The notes: generated by a model from the letters alone, not told the origin. DNA of 64,000 bases from Spodoptera frugiperda (GCF_023101765.2 NC_064217.1:2604001-2668000), one strand, 5' to 3'; shown: positions 10,993 to 23,941, counted from the first letter of the stretch. Made by a program: numbers and translations.

Positions 10993-13239
10993 TGCATACC
11001 CTTCATTAATATATTGGCAATCTAGTCGCTTTATGATTATAATATTATGAAATGGCCAAAGTGATATTTTACTATGAACACTTGAATTAATAGTGTTCGA
11101 TATGCTAGAGAGAATAACTTTACTACTGCGATCTTTTCACACAATAACACAATGAAATCTTACATAAACCTAATAAAATAAGAGACAAAAAGTCATATCA
11201 AACACTCTCATGTCTACAGCCTCGAGAATATTAATATAATAATATAAAAACAATATCAATATTGGCTTCTTTCTCCAGCTAAATCATATTACGGCTAAGC
11301 CAGTGAGGGCACTAATTATTATTTATGTACTGAACCCAGTTTACCCCGCACGCAATTCTTCACAAAAGATTTGATATAGTGCAGGGTTGACCTCGACTCA
11401 GCTCATATATTATTACGACACACCTGTCTGTCGGCAACATGTGGAAAAGACAGTAGTTTAACTTTGATTTCCAGGTTTTATTACGTAGTAAAGTGTAAAT
11501 AGTAAATTTGTACTAAATAATTGGGCTTTTGTTTTAATCTTGTCTATTATTTTATTGATATTATATGTGTAAAATCGTAGAAATGCTGAGTGAAAGATTA
11601 AAATGCCTACGGTGTAAGGAGAAGTTTGCCTATCCTCATACTTTGATGATTGCAATAAATCAAGGCCGTCAAAAAGATGCTTTGCTTTGATGCTTGATGA
11701 TTACCCGTAGACTGTTCGCAGTTTCAAGTCATTATTTTAACGCAATTTTACCTATGAAAGTTATGCTTATGTTTACCATATCATATCTATAAAACTTTAA
11801 ACATAATCACATATAGTTTATCTGAGAAGAAAAAGAAAAAAAACACTAAAAGAGTGCCTATGTCTTTTCTCTCGTCGTCGATAAGCATTTTAACGTAACT
11901 TTTCAAAGTGAACCTTCTCAACCCACCATATACAACGTTACTATCTGAAGTATGATCTCAGGTAGGGTATGTGTAGAGGTGTGACAAAATATTGTTTATA
12001 ATATACTCCGGCACTGGCTCGCGTGTTCTTTCATAATTAAATTACTACTAACACTTTACATTATCATTAAAAACTCATTGATTTGGTGTTAGCTTTTGTT
12101 TAAGCCTTTTATGTGACATTTTGATCGAAGATCCTCTAACACAAAATGTTGGTAAGGCATTGGTAACGCCTTAGGTGTTGCGTGTGTCAAGAGGCGGTAC
12201 TGATTTCTTACCATCAGGTGATTCATACTGATGAATCAGGTGCACAAGAACAGGTGATCAATTTGCTTTTGTGCCGGCCTCTCTCTTAAATAAAAATAGT
12301 TTATTTAAAGATAAAATTCTTAGATTGTAGTGCCAGTCACTAGTGAAGTGATTGGTTTGAAGATGTAAGTATTAACCCTTCGTGTGCCGGAATGCGGATC
12401 CACACGAGACACAATATGTTTTCTATTGTTGTCTTATATACATACGAAAGGTTAAGGTTCAATGGGTCAAAGTGTTGAAAGTCTGATTTTTGGTGATTAC
12501 ATTAATCGCAGAATGAAAACTGTTGACTGATGAATATGATGTGTGATTATTTTATATAAACACCATATTAAATATTTTTGTCAGTATTGAGGCCAACGTA
12601 AATACCAGTTAAGATAGTAAACCTATTCAACAGCATATGTGTGCACCTAATATTTTTACGTATTTTTTTTCTTAATACATTTTTTCATTGTAAGTCTGGC
12701 TGCAACAAACATATACCTACTAATGATTATAACTAAAAACAAATGGTGTAATAAAATATTTCAAAAACACAAAGAAACAATAGCAATCAATCAAACTTAT
12801 CAGTTTCGTAATTACATTGAAAACTAAAATGAATTACGAAAGTCGATATTCAAGATTTTGTTATTGAATTTGTTATTTTGTTTCATTTACTGATCACGTA
12901 TCGAGAATTTAATAGTGTTTCTTGTAAAAAGCTAGGTCTAAGTATTAAGTATTCATATCAGTGAAAAATTAATACAAAGAAATATATTTTCTTTTCAGGC
13001 AATTTCTAGTCACAATGGAATAGAGTCTTAGATTAACATAATATAATTACAACATAACATACATGTTGAACATGTAGGTACGTATATGTCGTGAGTCATT
13101 TGGAAAATAATTTCTCTTCCACCCAATTCCATCCAGATTTTATATTTCGCCTAGTACATTCCTTTCTAAAGGTCAAAGATCAGAGATGAATTCATGAATG
13201 AACAAAACGTTTTGGTATAATAACATTATTGAGGCATAA
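10993..13239. other. AT-rich intergenic DNA
   Basis: Only the family B fragment at 12148-12295 is recognisable. Confidence 0.55.
12148..12295 (+). repeat. Family B 3' fragment with an internal duplication
   Basis: TAACGCCTTAGGTGTTGCGT and TTTCTTACCATCAGGTGATT match family B. The ATCAGGTGATTCATACTGAT words are then partly repeated (GAATCAGGTG, ACAGGTGATCAATTTG) before TGCCGGCCTCTCT. Confidence 0.55.
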
Positions 13240-13300
13240 CTCATGAATGTGAGTCCCCATGTGACTTGAAACTAGTAGAGATTTAATCGAACAGTTTTGT
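13240..13300 (+). repeat. Family E fragment
   Basis: CTCATGAATGTGAGTCCCCA and GTGACTTGAAACTAGTAGAG match the core of family E/E2. It is only about 60 bp and decayed. Confidence 0.4.
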
Positions 13301-13311
13301 TTTTTTGTTTA

Positions 13312-13415
13312 AAAAAAAAATTGCCCCACACTCAGATTGCCTTTAGTGTCGTCGGCGCGTTTACAATCATACTAGTTCACATACACATGACACCGAGACC
13401 AGAGTTTGCTTGAAA
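13312..13415 (-). repeat. tRNA-derived SINE family J fragment, inverted
   Basis: TTGCCCCACACTCAGATT, GTGTCGTCGGCGCGTTTACA and CACATACACATGACACCGAG match the copies at 47.7 and 60.8 kb. Confidence 0.55.
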
Positions 13416-13730
13416 AGGTTGTATTTTTTTATTCATTATGTAACCTACCTGTAAGTTGTATGACGTATCTTTAGATAGGTACAAACAGGACAAAATTGAA
13501 TTTTAAAATAAACGCAGAGGTCGTACGATACGATAGTGAATAAATAAATCACTTGGCTTCATGAATGTTACATTCTGATAGATTTCTGATATACCTACGC
13601 TATTTTAAATTTATTGGCTTTTTAAAAAAGAAGCAGTTTAAGTTGTATGTTTGCATTCGTTAATAATAAGTTACAAGGTAGAGGTGTACTTGAATTACAA
13701 TATTATAAGAAACTAGTTTTATGTTGCGTT

Positions 13731-13969
13731 GTTAGACTGCCTCGTTGGTCTTGTGGTTGCAAGTGCGACTGCTGGGCCAGGGCGAAATCGATTCCTGTAT
13801 TTTTCGGTTTCTACAATGTCCAACAACAATGCTTGCGTTGTGTTTCGTTATATGAGTGAGGTTACTGGAGGCACTTGTAACGCCTCTGGTGTTTCGGGTA
13901 TCCATGGGCGGCGGCAATTGCTGATTATATTAGGTTATCCGTCTACTCGTTTATACCATAAAAAAAAAC
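13731..13969 (+). repeat. Composite: tRNA-like SINE head (family G) joined to family B 3' part
   Basis: CTGCCTCGTTGGTCTTGTGG, TTGCAAGTGCGACTGCTGGG and CGAAATCGATTCCTG are a degraded tRNA-type A/B box head as in the copies near 6.1 and 63.8 kb. After position 13825 the sequence becomes family B (TTGCGTTGTGTTTCGTTATA, TAACGCCTCTGGTGTTTCGG) and ends ATACCATAAAAAAAA. Small frames at 13647-14025 are by-products. Confidence 0.65.
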
Positions 13970-14277
13970 TTCACAATTCACCGTTAAAAGATACTATTAA
14001 AAATAACCATCGAATGTTTATTTAAATCACATTCTTAAGTAAAATAAAAAATAATGAATAAAATCGTTTACTGAAAGTAATTTTCATTACTGCGTAAACT
14101 TCAATAACGAACGCTGACCAAACATTGGCGTGTTGATCTCGCGCTCGTGCCAAATTACTTCATACTACACTTTTGGTATTACTGACTGTATTTTTTTATT
14201 CATTGATACTCTTGCTATTATTGTGTGAATAAATATGATAGCCATAATTGGGTTGAAGAAAAATAATTATATCATTT

Positions 14278-14530
14278 TTAAGCGACTACAAAAAAATAGG
14301 TTCTCAGTTTGACCTGTACGTATGTATGTGCGCGATTAACTCGCGTTTGGCTGAACCGATCTTGAGTCTGTTTTCAGCACAGTATTTTATAATTTAGTAG
14401 AAGGTTTAAGGGGTGAAATGGAAAGAAAATTGAAGGTGGTTCCCTTTACTTAACAAAAGTTTTTTAGACCATATTCGCTGGTAGGAACTTTAGATTGCAT
14501 CATAGGCATAGGTATATATGACAAGGTGAA
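14278..14530 (+). repeat. Family I repeat copy
   Basis: GCGACTACAAAAAAATAGGT, TCTCAGTTTGACCTGTACGT and GCTGAACCGATCTTGAGTC begin it, and GGTTTAAGGGGTGAAATGG lies inside. The left 50 bp match 45442-45490. Confidence 0.5.
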
Positions 14531-15112
14531 ATAATAATATTATATTATTACTAACACTGCCTCTTATTACATTTAGGACTCGTAATTTAACTTGTACAAA
14601 ACGCTACACCTCTTATGTCTGATTTTTCAATCTACCGATAATTCTTAACTTTAGAATAAAATTGACATTAGATCCGATAAAACTTATCTTGCCTCTTGTT
14701 GAAAAATTAGGCCTTTAAAGAAGTTGTACTGTGGTACTCGTTACGGAGTGTTAATGTTTAAAAATATTATACTCTATGTGGGAGAAAAATCTCTTTTCTT
14801 AATTCGTACCCCTGTCCTAATGTCCCTTAACGTATAGAAGCCAGACAAATTGAAATTTTAATGACATTTTTATTCAAATATTGGATGGTAACAAAATACT
14901 CAACTTTTCTCAAGGGTCAATAAAAGTTTTAAAGTCGACGTTGCTATGAGGAAATTTACTTTATGTTAGCTGTTGAAATGTTCGTTTCCCCATCAATGGG
15001 TACCTATACCAGAAATTAATGTATTTATAATATATCTACTTTGTTTTGTGTAATTTGGTAATATTATACAGCTACTAGCATAATTCGAATTCATTCATAT
15101 TATGTATTACAA

Positions 15113-15330
15113 ATCAGATGTGATGTATGATGACACATCAACAGTATAAGTAGCCACTGTTGACAAAAGCCTCTTTTAGCACGGAGAAGGTTTAAGCATT
15201 ATTCACCACATTTGTTCAATGCGATTTCAAACTTATAATTAGAAATTATAAGCCCAGTTTTCCTCATGATGTTTTCCTTCACCGTTTGTCAGTGATGTTT
15301 AAATAATCTTTGAAAGTACATATAACATGG
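15113..15330 (-). repeat. tRNA-derived SINE family C, inverted, head missing
   Basis: AGTAGCCACTGTTGACAAAA, GCACGGAGAAGGTTTAAGCA and TTCCTTCACCGTTTGTCAGT are the complement of the 27-kb copy. Confidence 0.65.
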
Positions 15331-15362
15331 AAAAACTTGGAAAATGTCACAATGGTAGTCCT

Positions 15363-15513
15363 TTTTTAAAGGAGGATAATCATCCAATGACTTCTCCCGC
15401 CTTGGGCGAGGCGAGAGATAGTGTCAGACTCTTATAGACTAAAATCACCTCGTTCCTACTCCAGCTTTTTGAGCCGGAGCCCCGGTAAATCCGGTAGTCC
15501 GAGGCTCCGGGTC
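15363..15513 (-). repeat. SINE-like family A copy
   Basis: TTTTTTAAAGGAGGATAATC, CGCCTTGGGCGAGGCGAGAG and GAGCCGGAGCCCCGGTAAAT are the complement of the 9.8-kb copy. The small frame at 15421-15618 is a by-product. Confidence 0.7.
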
Positions 15514-17879
15514 ACATTGGTACTTGCCTTGTCGTTATTAAATGTGATTCACAGACAATCATACATTCCCGAACCCTCACCACAGACTTATCGCTATAAA
15601 AATTCACATTTATTATAATTAAACGTTCAGCTATCGAGTTAATTAAAACATATAGTAGGGGATCCAACCACATACGTTATTAAAATTGGATAATAAGTAA
15701 TCGCGATGACTATTAATTATTTTAATTGATTATTTTCGGATGGACGTTTGAATTATTTATTGGTGTTAATGCGAGTCTTTTTGGGAGATTAATATTTATG
15801 AATGGTCTTACTTGGAATAAGTCATTGCTTAATTCAAATTAAAGTATTATTATTTCTCAGTTGTGTCTCTTTTACTTAACGATTGGTTGCTCGACATAGG
15901 TTCCAGGTGTATTTCCTAACGTAATTTGAAGTTTGGTTTACCGAACTCCAAACGTTGTGCCTAATTGAACATATAATTGAAAAAAAAATAAGTTTAAGAG
16001 AAAATACGCTTTCTCAATTAGTAAACCTGAAATTTTGTGAGAAAATATACTAATTACTTTTCATTTAAATGAGCGAAAAAATGAACCATATTTTATATTT
16101 ACTCATTGATAAATATTTCGCCTGAAACTAGCTAATTTTTTCCAAGAAAATAAATCATTAATGTATTCTAATAATAATTATTTTATGCAAATGCGTGTTA
16201 CATTTAAATGGGACCGCCCACTGTTTTGCATTTAATATTTCAATGGCGTAACGTTCCACGAATCGAAACAGTAAATAGAAGAAGGTATTCTTAGTATTGC
16301 ATGTTAAAACCATGTTCTTAAACTTGGGTAAGTACTTAAGTAGTAATAAAGCATTAGTAATAAGAATGCATAGTTAAGTATAATATTTAACATAATAATG
16401 ATGTCAAAATACATTATTAATACGATAATATTCCCCAAATACTTAATTTTCATCTGTGCACTATTCACAATCTTCGACAAAAAGATAAATGCTTTTGATA
16501 CCATTGGTACCTCCTGGCACCTCAGGATGCCTATCTCATTCCTAGTGGTTGATATCTTACAAAATACAAATAACATTTCCAACAGTTTACATTGAATATC
16601 GACACAACTTTTACTCTCACTCTCCTTAAAGCCGCCTCGAACTTGAAACTCATAAATTAATAGAAACCAAATTCATAATCAGCGCTTAAGTTCTAGATAC
16701 TGATAAACAAGCTACCTACTCGGTATAAAAGTTAGTATTTAATTTCATATCCATAGACTAGAGCGAGCAACTTCGCCTAATTTACAACGAAGTTTCTCCA
16801 CTCTTCATGTAAAATTTCGTTAAATCGCTCCCAACCTATGAAAATTTTAATCGAATGAGCTGCTACATTTACTACAGATTTTCAGTCTTAATTTGACTAT
16901 CGTTGAGTAGGATAAATTAGTGGCTTATTAGGGGCAATTTGCAGATTAATTTGATGCATATTAGATGTGCTATTAAGTTGTATTTAGAGTGCTTGATCTT
17001 AATAAGAAGATTCATTTCAAATGTGCCTAAAGTTTTAAGTAGTAATAGGGTTTTGTGACAGACATATCGCCTTGGGTGCCGAACGAGTGAGTGATTAACA
17101 TTGTATGACATATTTTAAACTTGTACGTTGAATTTTCTGTTTACTTCAAATACTATTTATCTAGGGAACCGAATGAGTGATTAAATGATCGATTGTCAAA
17201 CTGCTAGTTATAAGAAGTTGACATTTGAGTTGAAGGCTTCTAGGGGAATTTAAAGAGTACTTTGAGACTATTCGAATAGTAACATGAATGAAAATAATTG
17301 ATATTCTACGTATTACGAAGTTATTATAGACATATAACATATTTACTTACTTCTTAATGCTATACACTGGAGTCAAAGTCACTATGAATCATACATATAC
17401 AGTGTAATATTCACACAATTATTTCCACAGAAATTAATTTTTGAAATAAAAGAACGATTATATACATTTTGATTTCATAGTTCTCCGAATATTTAATTAT
17501 AGAACTATAGAGAGGGTTTTTAATTTTATTAAAATGCGCGAATAAAATAACTCTACTGTATAATTTATTGTATTAAATATTGACTTTAACGAGAAATGCC
17601 CCTTGTATTCATTTTTAGTCAAATATTTGTATTAATAAAGTTGTTATGAATTATAAATATTTTAATGAAATACGAGTATTTTTATGGAACCGCGTAAATT
17701 TCTTGAAAATGAAATTTTGAAATTGTTTATTTTATTTCTATGAATTTTATTTATGATTTGGTTTTACGAGTATCTATATATTGTTCTAATGTTGTTGATT
17801 AAAATTCGGCAGTTTGTAGTTAAACGTTCATTTTGCAGTTAGTCATTACAGTTAGAGTAAATATAGATAAAGATAATTG

Positions 17880-17975
17880 TTGTTTCGGGTGTGGGTGTGA
17901 TGTGTATGTTTGTAAAAGCACCCACGACATAGGAGAAAATTCAAGTGTGGGGCACGTTTTCATAAAAAGAAAAAT
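17880..17975 (+). repeat. SINE family J fragment
   Basis: GTGTGGGTGTGATGTGTATG, GCACCCACGACATAGGAGAA and GTGTGGGGCACGTTTTCATA are the complement of the 13.3-kb fragment. The frame at 17820-18020 is a shadow. Confidence 0.55.
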
Positions 17976-18704
17976 GTTTTGTCTTTGACGATCATTAATA
18001 TCCACATTTATTTTCCACAAAATAAAGTAACGAGTTTCTATGACAATTTGAATTCATTCAAATAGTTCGCGAAGTTTTACTTAACCAACCCACTCAGGCG
18101 TTTTTAATAATATTATTTTTATTTTATTCGTACAAAATATAAACCTAAATATAAACACCATCCATCGTGTAAGACATGACACAATATATAAACTTTTAGT
18201 AATAATTCAACTTAAATAAATACTCGAGTTACTTCTGACATTGGGTACACAGATTTTCACAGAGTAGTCCCTGAAGGACGTTCATATATCACAGTTTAGT
18301 TACAAAATCTAGATTTCTAGACTTTGTCTCACATATTTTTTGTGCTGAGTACCTAGACATCTTTTATTAGACACAGACGAAAAAGTACTCTAGACTAGCA
18401 CTTATTATTATGTGAAGAAAACTAAATCAGACTTCAAATGTATGACCTAGTTTTTTGCTGTGGAATATTTATATTTTATTTCGTAAGATTGTTGTTATCA
18501 TACGTTATGTTGCTTAATAGAATAATGTATTGCCTTAATTTTGTACGCACGTAAATAAGTTTCTTTGCATTCTTCAATATTTACTTGAATATACTTTAAA
18601 TTATATAAGCTACGAACAGAGAGCTTTATCTCTCTGGGGGAACGATATCTCGATTTATTTTTGGCAAACTGGACATGGAATAGGCTTATTCTAAATATAA
18701 CTTA

Positions 18705-19240
18705 TCTTACTAATATTATAATTCCGAATGTTTTTATGTTTGTATCTTTGTTACTCCTTCTCGTTAAAACAGCTGAAGGAATCGAGATGAAATTTGGAAT
18801 AGGGGTAGATTATGGTCTGGAATGACACAGTTATAATACATATACCACTAACTTTTTTTAATACTAGCGGACCCGACTGAGTTGTCCTGTCAACACGTCT
18901 TTAATTTGAAAATTTTAAAATTTTTTTAATACTCGTAAGCTAAAACATTCTGGACCATTTTGATGAAAATTATATTATTATTATACAAATGTTATGACAA
19001 TATCTAACGTCATTAATATTTGACACTGCGATGGTAGCGCCGTCTGTCCGATCAATGTAAAACATTCCAAAATCAACAACTACTAATAAATTAAAAATTA
19101 TTAAAAAAAAACATTGTTTGTGAACCTAAACCATTCTAGATCCCCTTGAACACACACAAAAAATTTCATCATAAAGTCCAGTCGTTTAAAAGAAGTTCAG
19201 TTACACACTTACAGAAGAATTATATATATAAAGATTTGGC
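18705..19240. repeat. Family D cluster (two diverged copies)
   Basis: CTAATATTATAATTCCGAAT, ACAGCTGAAGGAATCGAGAT and GGTAGATTATGGTCTGGAAT (18712-18824) are one copy in complement sense. ACTAGCGGACCCGACTGAG, AAAAATTTCATCATAAAGTC and ATATATATAAAGATTTGGCT (18865-19238) are another. Confidence 0.5.
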
Positions 19241-19494
19241 TAGTTGAAGTTCTGTTTTTTTAATATTTGGCAGTTGAAGTTCTGTCGTTCTCTTAATTAA
19301 AAATTAAAACTTATTTAATACCAGCTTCTGCTAGCGTCTTTGCCCGCATTCTCGGTTAAAAATGTTAGTAAAGAAACACATTTAACTAAGTTATGTTTGA
19401 TATACAAAAAAATATCAGCACTTGCATCCACAAGGAAAAAAAAAACATGGAAATTAATAAAAAATATAATATTATTTTACAGCGCATATTTCTA

Positions 19495-20191
19495 ACGGGT
19501 GTCCCAATAAGAACGCAAGATTTAAATTTGGCGGCATTCGAAGTATCCTTGTTTGACATTTGAACAAGTGTTATTGTTTGTTAGTATAAGGTACGAGGTT
19601 AGTAAAAAGGGAGCGCTACACGATTAAAAATAGGTCAAGCGCAAACAGTCAATCATGGTGTTCGGTATCGTAAAATGATAACCAGTCTTTTCGTACCTCG
19701 AATTGAAGAAATGGATTTGGAGGGTATGTGGTTTCAACAAGATGCACCACATTCATAGAAAAACAATTGAATTGCTGCATCAGTTGTCCCGGTCGTGTTA
19801 TTTCACTTTGGAGACCAGAATTGCCCGCCTGATTATTGATTTATCACCATTAGACTTTTTCTTTGGGGTTTCTTAAAGTCGATGGTTTATGCGATAAGCC
19901 GACGACGAAAGCCTTAAAATAAAACTTATCTTGTATTAATCCGAAATGTTTGTATCTTTGTTACCGCAGCGAGATGAAATTTATGCATGAAACAGTCATT
20001 GAAAACTCGCTTTTTTTCATTGAAAGATCGCGTATGTTTCAGCAAACCAGCGGCAGCCATCTGCCCGATGTTTTTTCCATAGATAACCTCATCCTCTCTA
20101 CTTTACGATATTATAAAGCTTTCACGTTTTTTTTAATAATATCTGCGTTTTATTTAAAATTTAAATCTTGCGTTCTTGTTGGGACACCCTT
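19495..20191. mobile_element. Mariner-like DNA transposon, internally deleted, with intact TIRs and TA duplication
   Basis: Left TIR GGGTGTCCCAATAAGAACGC (from 19497, continuing to 19527) and right TIR (20159-20189) are inverted copies of about 31 bp, nearly identical. Two extra bases on each side are flanked by TA at 19493-19494 and 20192-20193, the expected TA target duplication of the IS630/Tc1/mariner superfamily. The element is 697 bp, about half a full-length mariner. On the + strand, transposase remnants read WFQQDAPHS near 19731-19757 and LSPLDFFFGVS near 19840-19875. The latter corresponds to the usual DLTPLDFFLWG signature. Stops and frameshifts interrupt the remnants. A segment near 19930-20000 resembles a piece of repeat family D, so the deletion was followed by nesting. 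Confidence 0.85.
19700..19915 (+). pseudogene. Mariner-like transposase remnant
   Basis: Only parts of the catalytic region remain inside the TIR element: MDLEGMWFQQDAPHS then a stop, and in another frame LIIDLSPLDFFFGVS then a stop, followed by words like RDKPTTKAL. These correspond to the block around the second catalytic Asp and the PLDFFLWG block of mariner transposases. The N-terminal DNA-binding domain is absent, so no active enzyme can be made. Confidence 0.75.
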
Positions 20192-20193
20192 TA

Positions 20194-22750
20194 TATGCGC
20201 GCAACGCACATATACCAACAGATATAAAATACATATCATTAAAAAAGATTTTTGAACAAATATACGAATGATTATAGAAAGGCGTTGTTCGGTCCTTTGA
20301 GTGTTTGAAAGTAAATGAAAAGCAAATAAAATGTATAACAGTTTGTTAATAGCATGCGAAAGTTTGTCTGTTACCCCCTTGACAATTTATTTCTCGATGA
20401 AATGCTGACCATTGAACCTGAAAACTGGGAATAATGTTTTTGTCCCGTTATGTTAGTCTGAGAAGTAAAAAAATAATTTCTCACTAATGTCGAACAAGGG
20501 TTCATATTCCTGCGTCGGAAAAAAACTTAATTTTTTTTTTAGGGTTTTCAAAAATTGACCGTATTGCTTAGAGTTTGGATTCTGCGCGTTTACGGGCGCC
20601 GCTCATTTTGTATTGCTTAGTAGTAACTTTGATGATTTGTTTCCTTATAAAAATGTATTATTAATTTGACAGACATTTTTATGATCAACACTGAGATCAA
20701 ATGACAGTTTCGAAAATACTTCCAAACACTATATTTTGAAATCACATCTCTATATATTAATTACCAGTATCCTTTGTACCTATACATAACGTACACCAAA
20801 ATCATCACGTTACAAATTCAATACACTGTCATCAACTTCCCTTTACCTATTCGCTTCCAATCCCAATATTCGGAACTGTAATCTGACGTACAAAAGGCCC
20901 ATGTTCCTTTGGCATTTGAAACAGGCCGATGCTAATTAATTTTGGTATTCATTCACCTTGCTATAACATCACAAAATGTTTCGTTACATGAAACTGGTAG
21001 TTAGTGTTACAAATTAGTGCTACGAGATAATGCTACGAATATGCGTAGCAGCTACGCGGCTACGCAAATTTTTCATTTATTGCAAGAATTACCTACATAC
21101 GTAGTTTGGTGTTTGAAATTGAATATTAAATCACGATTTTTATTCCATTACTCACTTTTTATTGGTTAAAAATTCTAGATTCATTGTTATTTATTACATA
21201 ACTAAATGTGAATGTGAAAAGATTGGGAATCTTTAAAAATCGAACGAACGTCTTTAAAACAAATATGTCCAAACCGACATCTGCTCCACAATCGCGCTTA
21301 TGTCCACTCAACCAACAAAAGAGGTAGTCGATTCCATAAACATAGAAAGTGTTAATAAAACTTAAACCAGCTACTTACTTAAAACAAAGAAAAATGTTCT
21401 TTAGTACTCAACGAATAAAGACTCATTCACAAAAACGAACTCAATCACCACAATTAAATTGTCCCCTGATAACTTCCATATTTGTCAATTATGACTCCCG
21501 ATTTTAGCGTGCCGTACAAATTGAAATCCGGTTCTGCATCCACTAATGAAGCCATTGTAGTTCGACCGTACCGGTTTTTACCGTGCAATTAACTCGACAA
21601 TCCGGGCCGGTGCGGTCGGCTTAATCAGGACTGAACGCTGACACTTGAATGTCGAGGGTTACCTATGATTTTGGGCCACGAACCGTATTTGTACGGGAAA
21701 TTGTTAGTTCGATAGGGGTGAATTGGGTTTTGTGCCGATACCGCAGCTTTTGTTCTCCGAATGAAAAATTTCGACGAATTTTTGATTGTTGTGTTTTTTT
21801 TTCGGGTTGCGGTTCGAACTTTTCGTAGCGTAACGCGTTTGTAATAGTGAAGTGATATGGGGAATGTAGAATAAATGTTTTGTGAAATAGAATTGGTGCA
21901 ATAGCTGCTGTACCTATTCTCTGCAATTTATATTATATTTATTTATTTTAGATTTACATTAACGACAAACAAAACTAACACATGCCTTAATGGGGATATA
22001 ACGAATCACGCATCCACTACTCATTTAGAAACGAAGTGTTTTCCTCAATCGTTCCCATCATAATTGCCTCAACAAAAACAGTATGATCCCAAGAAGGGAT
22101 CAAAATAATAACTTTTTATTTAACTAAGGATTAATATTTCAACCGAACTAGAAATACAAACTTAAAACGTTGAAATCAAACATTTAATTAAAGCTAGGCA
22201 CTCATGAATTGACGTTCGGATTTTGCGATTTGTGGTCAGTTTCGGCTACCGGATTTTCGCGTGTGTAACCGCCCTTAATTAGGGACGGCCCCTGGCCCAC
22301 AATCAAAAAGATCTGCTATTTATTTACATAATAAATTGCCTCAAGATGAGGATATAGTTCAATTAGCGGTGATTGCCGAGAAATAAGTTCAAGGTGACCG
22401 CATAATTTTACGTCGGAAATGGCCGATGGATTTTGTATATCTTTTGTGGTAAATTTACTTTGATAATGTCAGGGAAATTTGTTTGATGTTGATTAGTGAA
22501 AATGTTTTTGAATGTGGCTTAATAAATTCGCTCATGATGATATAATCATATAAGTTTTAATGAGTTTAGTTGCACACTATTTTCTACTCACACGTACTAT
22601 CTTTGTACTCATAAACGTTTTCATAACATTGTGTGAATACACTGTTAGCCATAACAGAGATTTCTTGTATTACGAAGATTGCTAGCACGGTCATGAAAAT
22701 GGTATTAGCAACTCTAATTAGTTACATCTCACCAAATATCCTGAACTATA
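20194..22750. other. Intergenic DNA with a higher-complexity segment at 21480-21730
   Basis: Most is AT-rich. Around 21480-21730 the composition rises in GC (GACCGTACCGGTTTTTACCG, CCGGGCCGGTGCGGTCGGC) without matching a repeat in the window. A conserved non-coding element is possible. The overlapping minus-strand frames at 21663-21926 show no domain. Confidence 0.4.
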
Positions 22751-22888
22751 CCCTTAGTATGAGTTTGCTTTATGTTTAAAGTAATTGAAACGAAACTCGA
22801 TTGGCCAGCTCGAATAAATCAACCAATCAGAGCCCGAACAGTGCTTTGTTTCAAACTCGTTCAACGTAAAGCAAACTCGTACTAAGGG
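22751..22888. mobile_element. Palindromic MITE, 138 bp (CCCTTAGTA ends)
   Basis: Left CCCTTAGTATGAGTTTGCTT is matched by the complement of AAGCAAACTCGTACTAAGGG at the right, arms of about 26 bp with two mismatches. CCAATCAGAGC and GATTGGCC lie in the spacer. The minus-strand frame at 22754-23044 runs through it and is not a gene. Confidence 0.75.
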
Positions 22889-23401
22889 CACTGTAGTAAA
22901 ATAAACCACAACGCACCAGACATCGCTGTAATAAAAATAAATCAACAAACAAAATGCATTACTGTCAGCTAAACAGGGAAAAGACGTCACATATGATTTC
23001 ACAAGCGCAACTAGCAAAATAAAACTATGTACTATATGGTCCACAACTCATGCAGTCCAACTTTTTTGCCGCCCTGATACGTTCCCTGTTCAACAAACTT
23101 TGTACGACGAACGAGTTACTAAAAACAGTATTCTATAGCATGCATGCATACATAGTTTAAACTCCGGTTTTGTAGGTTGCGTACAAACATTTTCTGTTTC
23201 GTAGTTTAGAAAATTGTTGTATTATTATGGGAGTAAATAAGAATTTTTGGAACAAACAGTGAAGTAATTTATATTTCAGGTAAATGTCTAATCTACAGAA
23301 CTATGTATATTATCAGCACTCACTTCGTATATAAGTCACTCAGTAAGAACCAGTAAGAACACCTGAAGAAGAAAAAGAGTGGTGATATAAACATTTACCT
23401 T

Positions 23402-23590
23402 TAAGGAACAGAGAGTAAAGTTCCCTAAGGAAAGGAGGATCAGGCGAGGTGATCGTGGCTGGCGGGCTTTCTGCCCAACAGATATTCATTGAGATTGGGA
23501 TATTATGACGTCATCCGTTGATTTGTTCATCGATCCTGTATGTGCGACCTTTGTTATCTGTCATTTGTCATGTGTCGCCCACATATCTAG
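23402..23590 (+). repeat. Family F repeat copy
   Basis: AAGGAACAGAGAGTAAAGTT, GGCGAGGTGATCGTGGCTGG and TTGTCATGTGTCGCCCACAT match the 59.9-kb copy. A few bases (CCTACAACC) are missing near 23436. TGACGTCA is intact at 23506-23513. Confidence 0.7.
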
Positions 23591-23941
23591 TCTTACTAGT
23601 CTGTCGTCGCCGTTTACTTACATAGATACTTAATGATCAATGTTAAGCTAAGGCAGCAGTGACCTCATTCTTACTTGAACTAGTACAGAAAGAAATTTAA
23701 ATTCATACAATATCACGGAGAGTGTAGCTTTATCTCGTACGTTTAATAATATGGAAAGTAAAAAAATAACCTTATCTTAAAGATTAAGTAAACATTCTCC
23801 AAAGTAAGATAGTCAGTGTCAATATAACTAATCTTTTAGATCATTGTGTTTGTTTTTTTTTTTATTAGCTGATATAAAAGAGTTTTTTATTAATTCATAA
23901 AATATGACACCTTTTTAACAGTTGCATACTTTTATAATATT

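Larger units (their letters stand above)
13970..18704. other. AT-rich intergenic DNA between listed repeats
   Basis: Outside the family C, A, I and J copies listed for 14.3, 15.1, 15.4 and 17.9 kb I see no gene. Small frames at 16304-16595 oppose one another on the two strands and have no signature. Confidence 0.5.

Noticed and set aside
15363..15513. Short proteins recurring at several places (e.g. ALGEARGSVRLL)
   Set aside because: The recurring peptide comes from translating SINE-like family A, not from a gene family.
21663..21926. Overlapping minus-strand frames of 87 and 65 codons
   Set aside because: Two different frames overlap, with basic low-complexity translation and no homologous feature visible.
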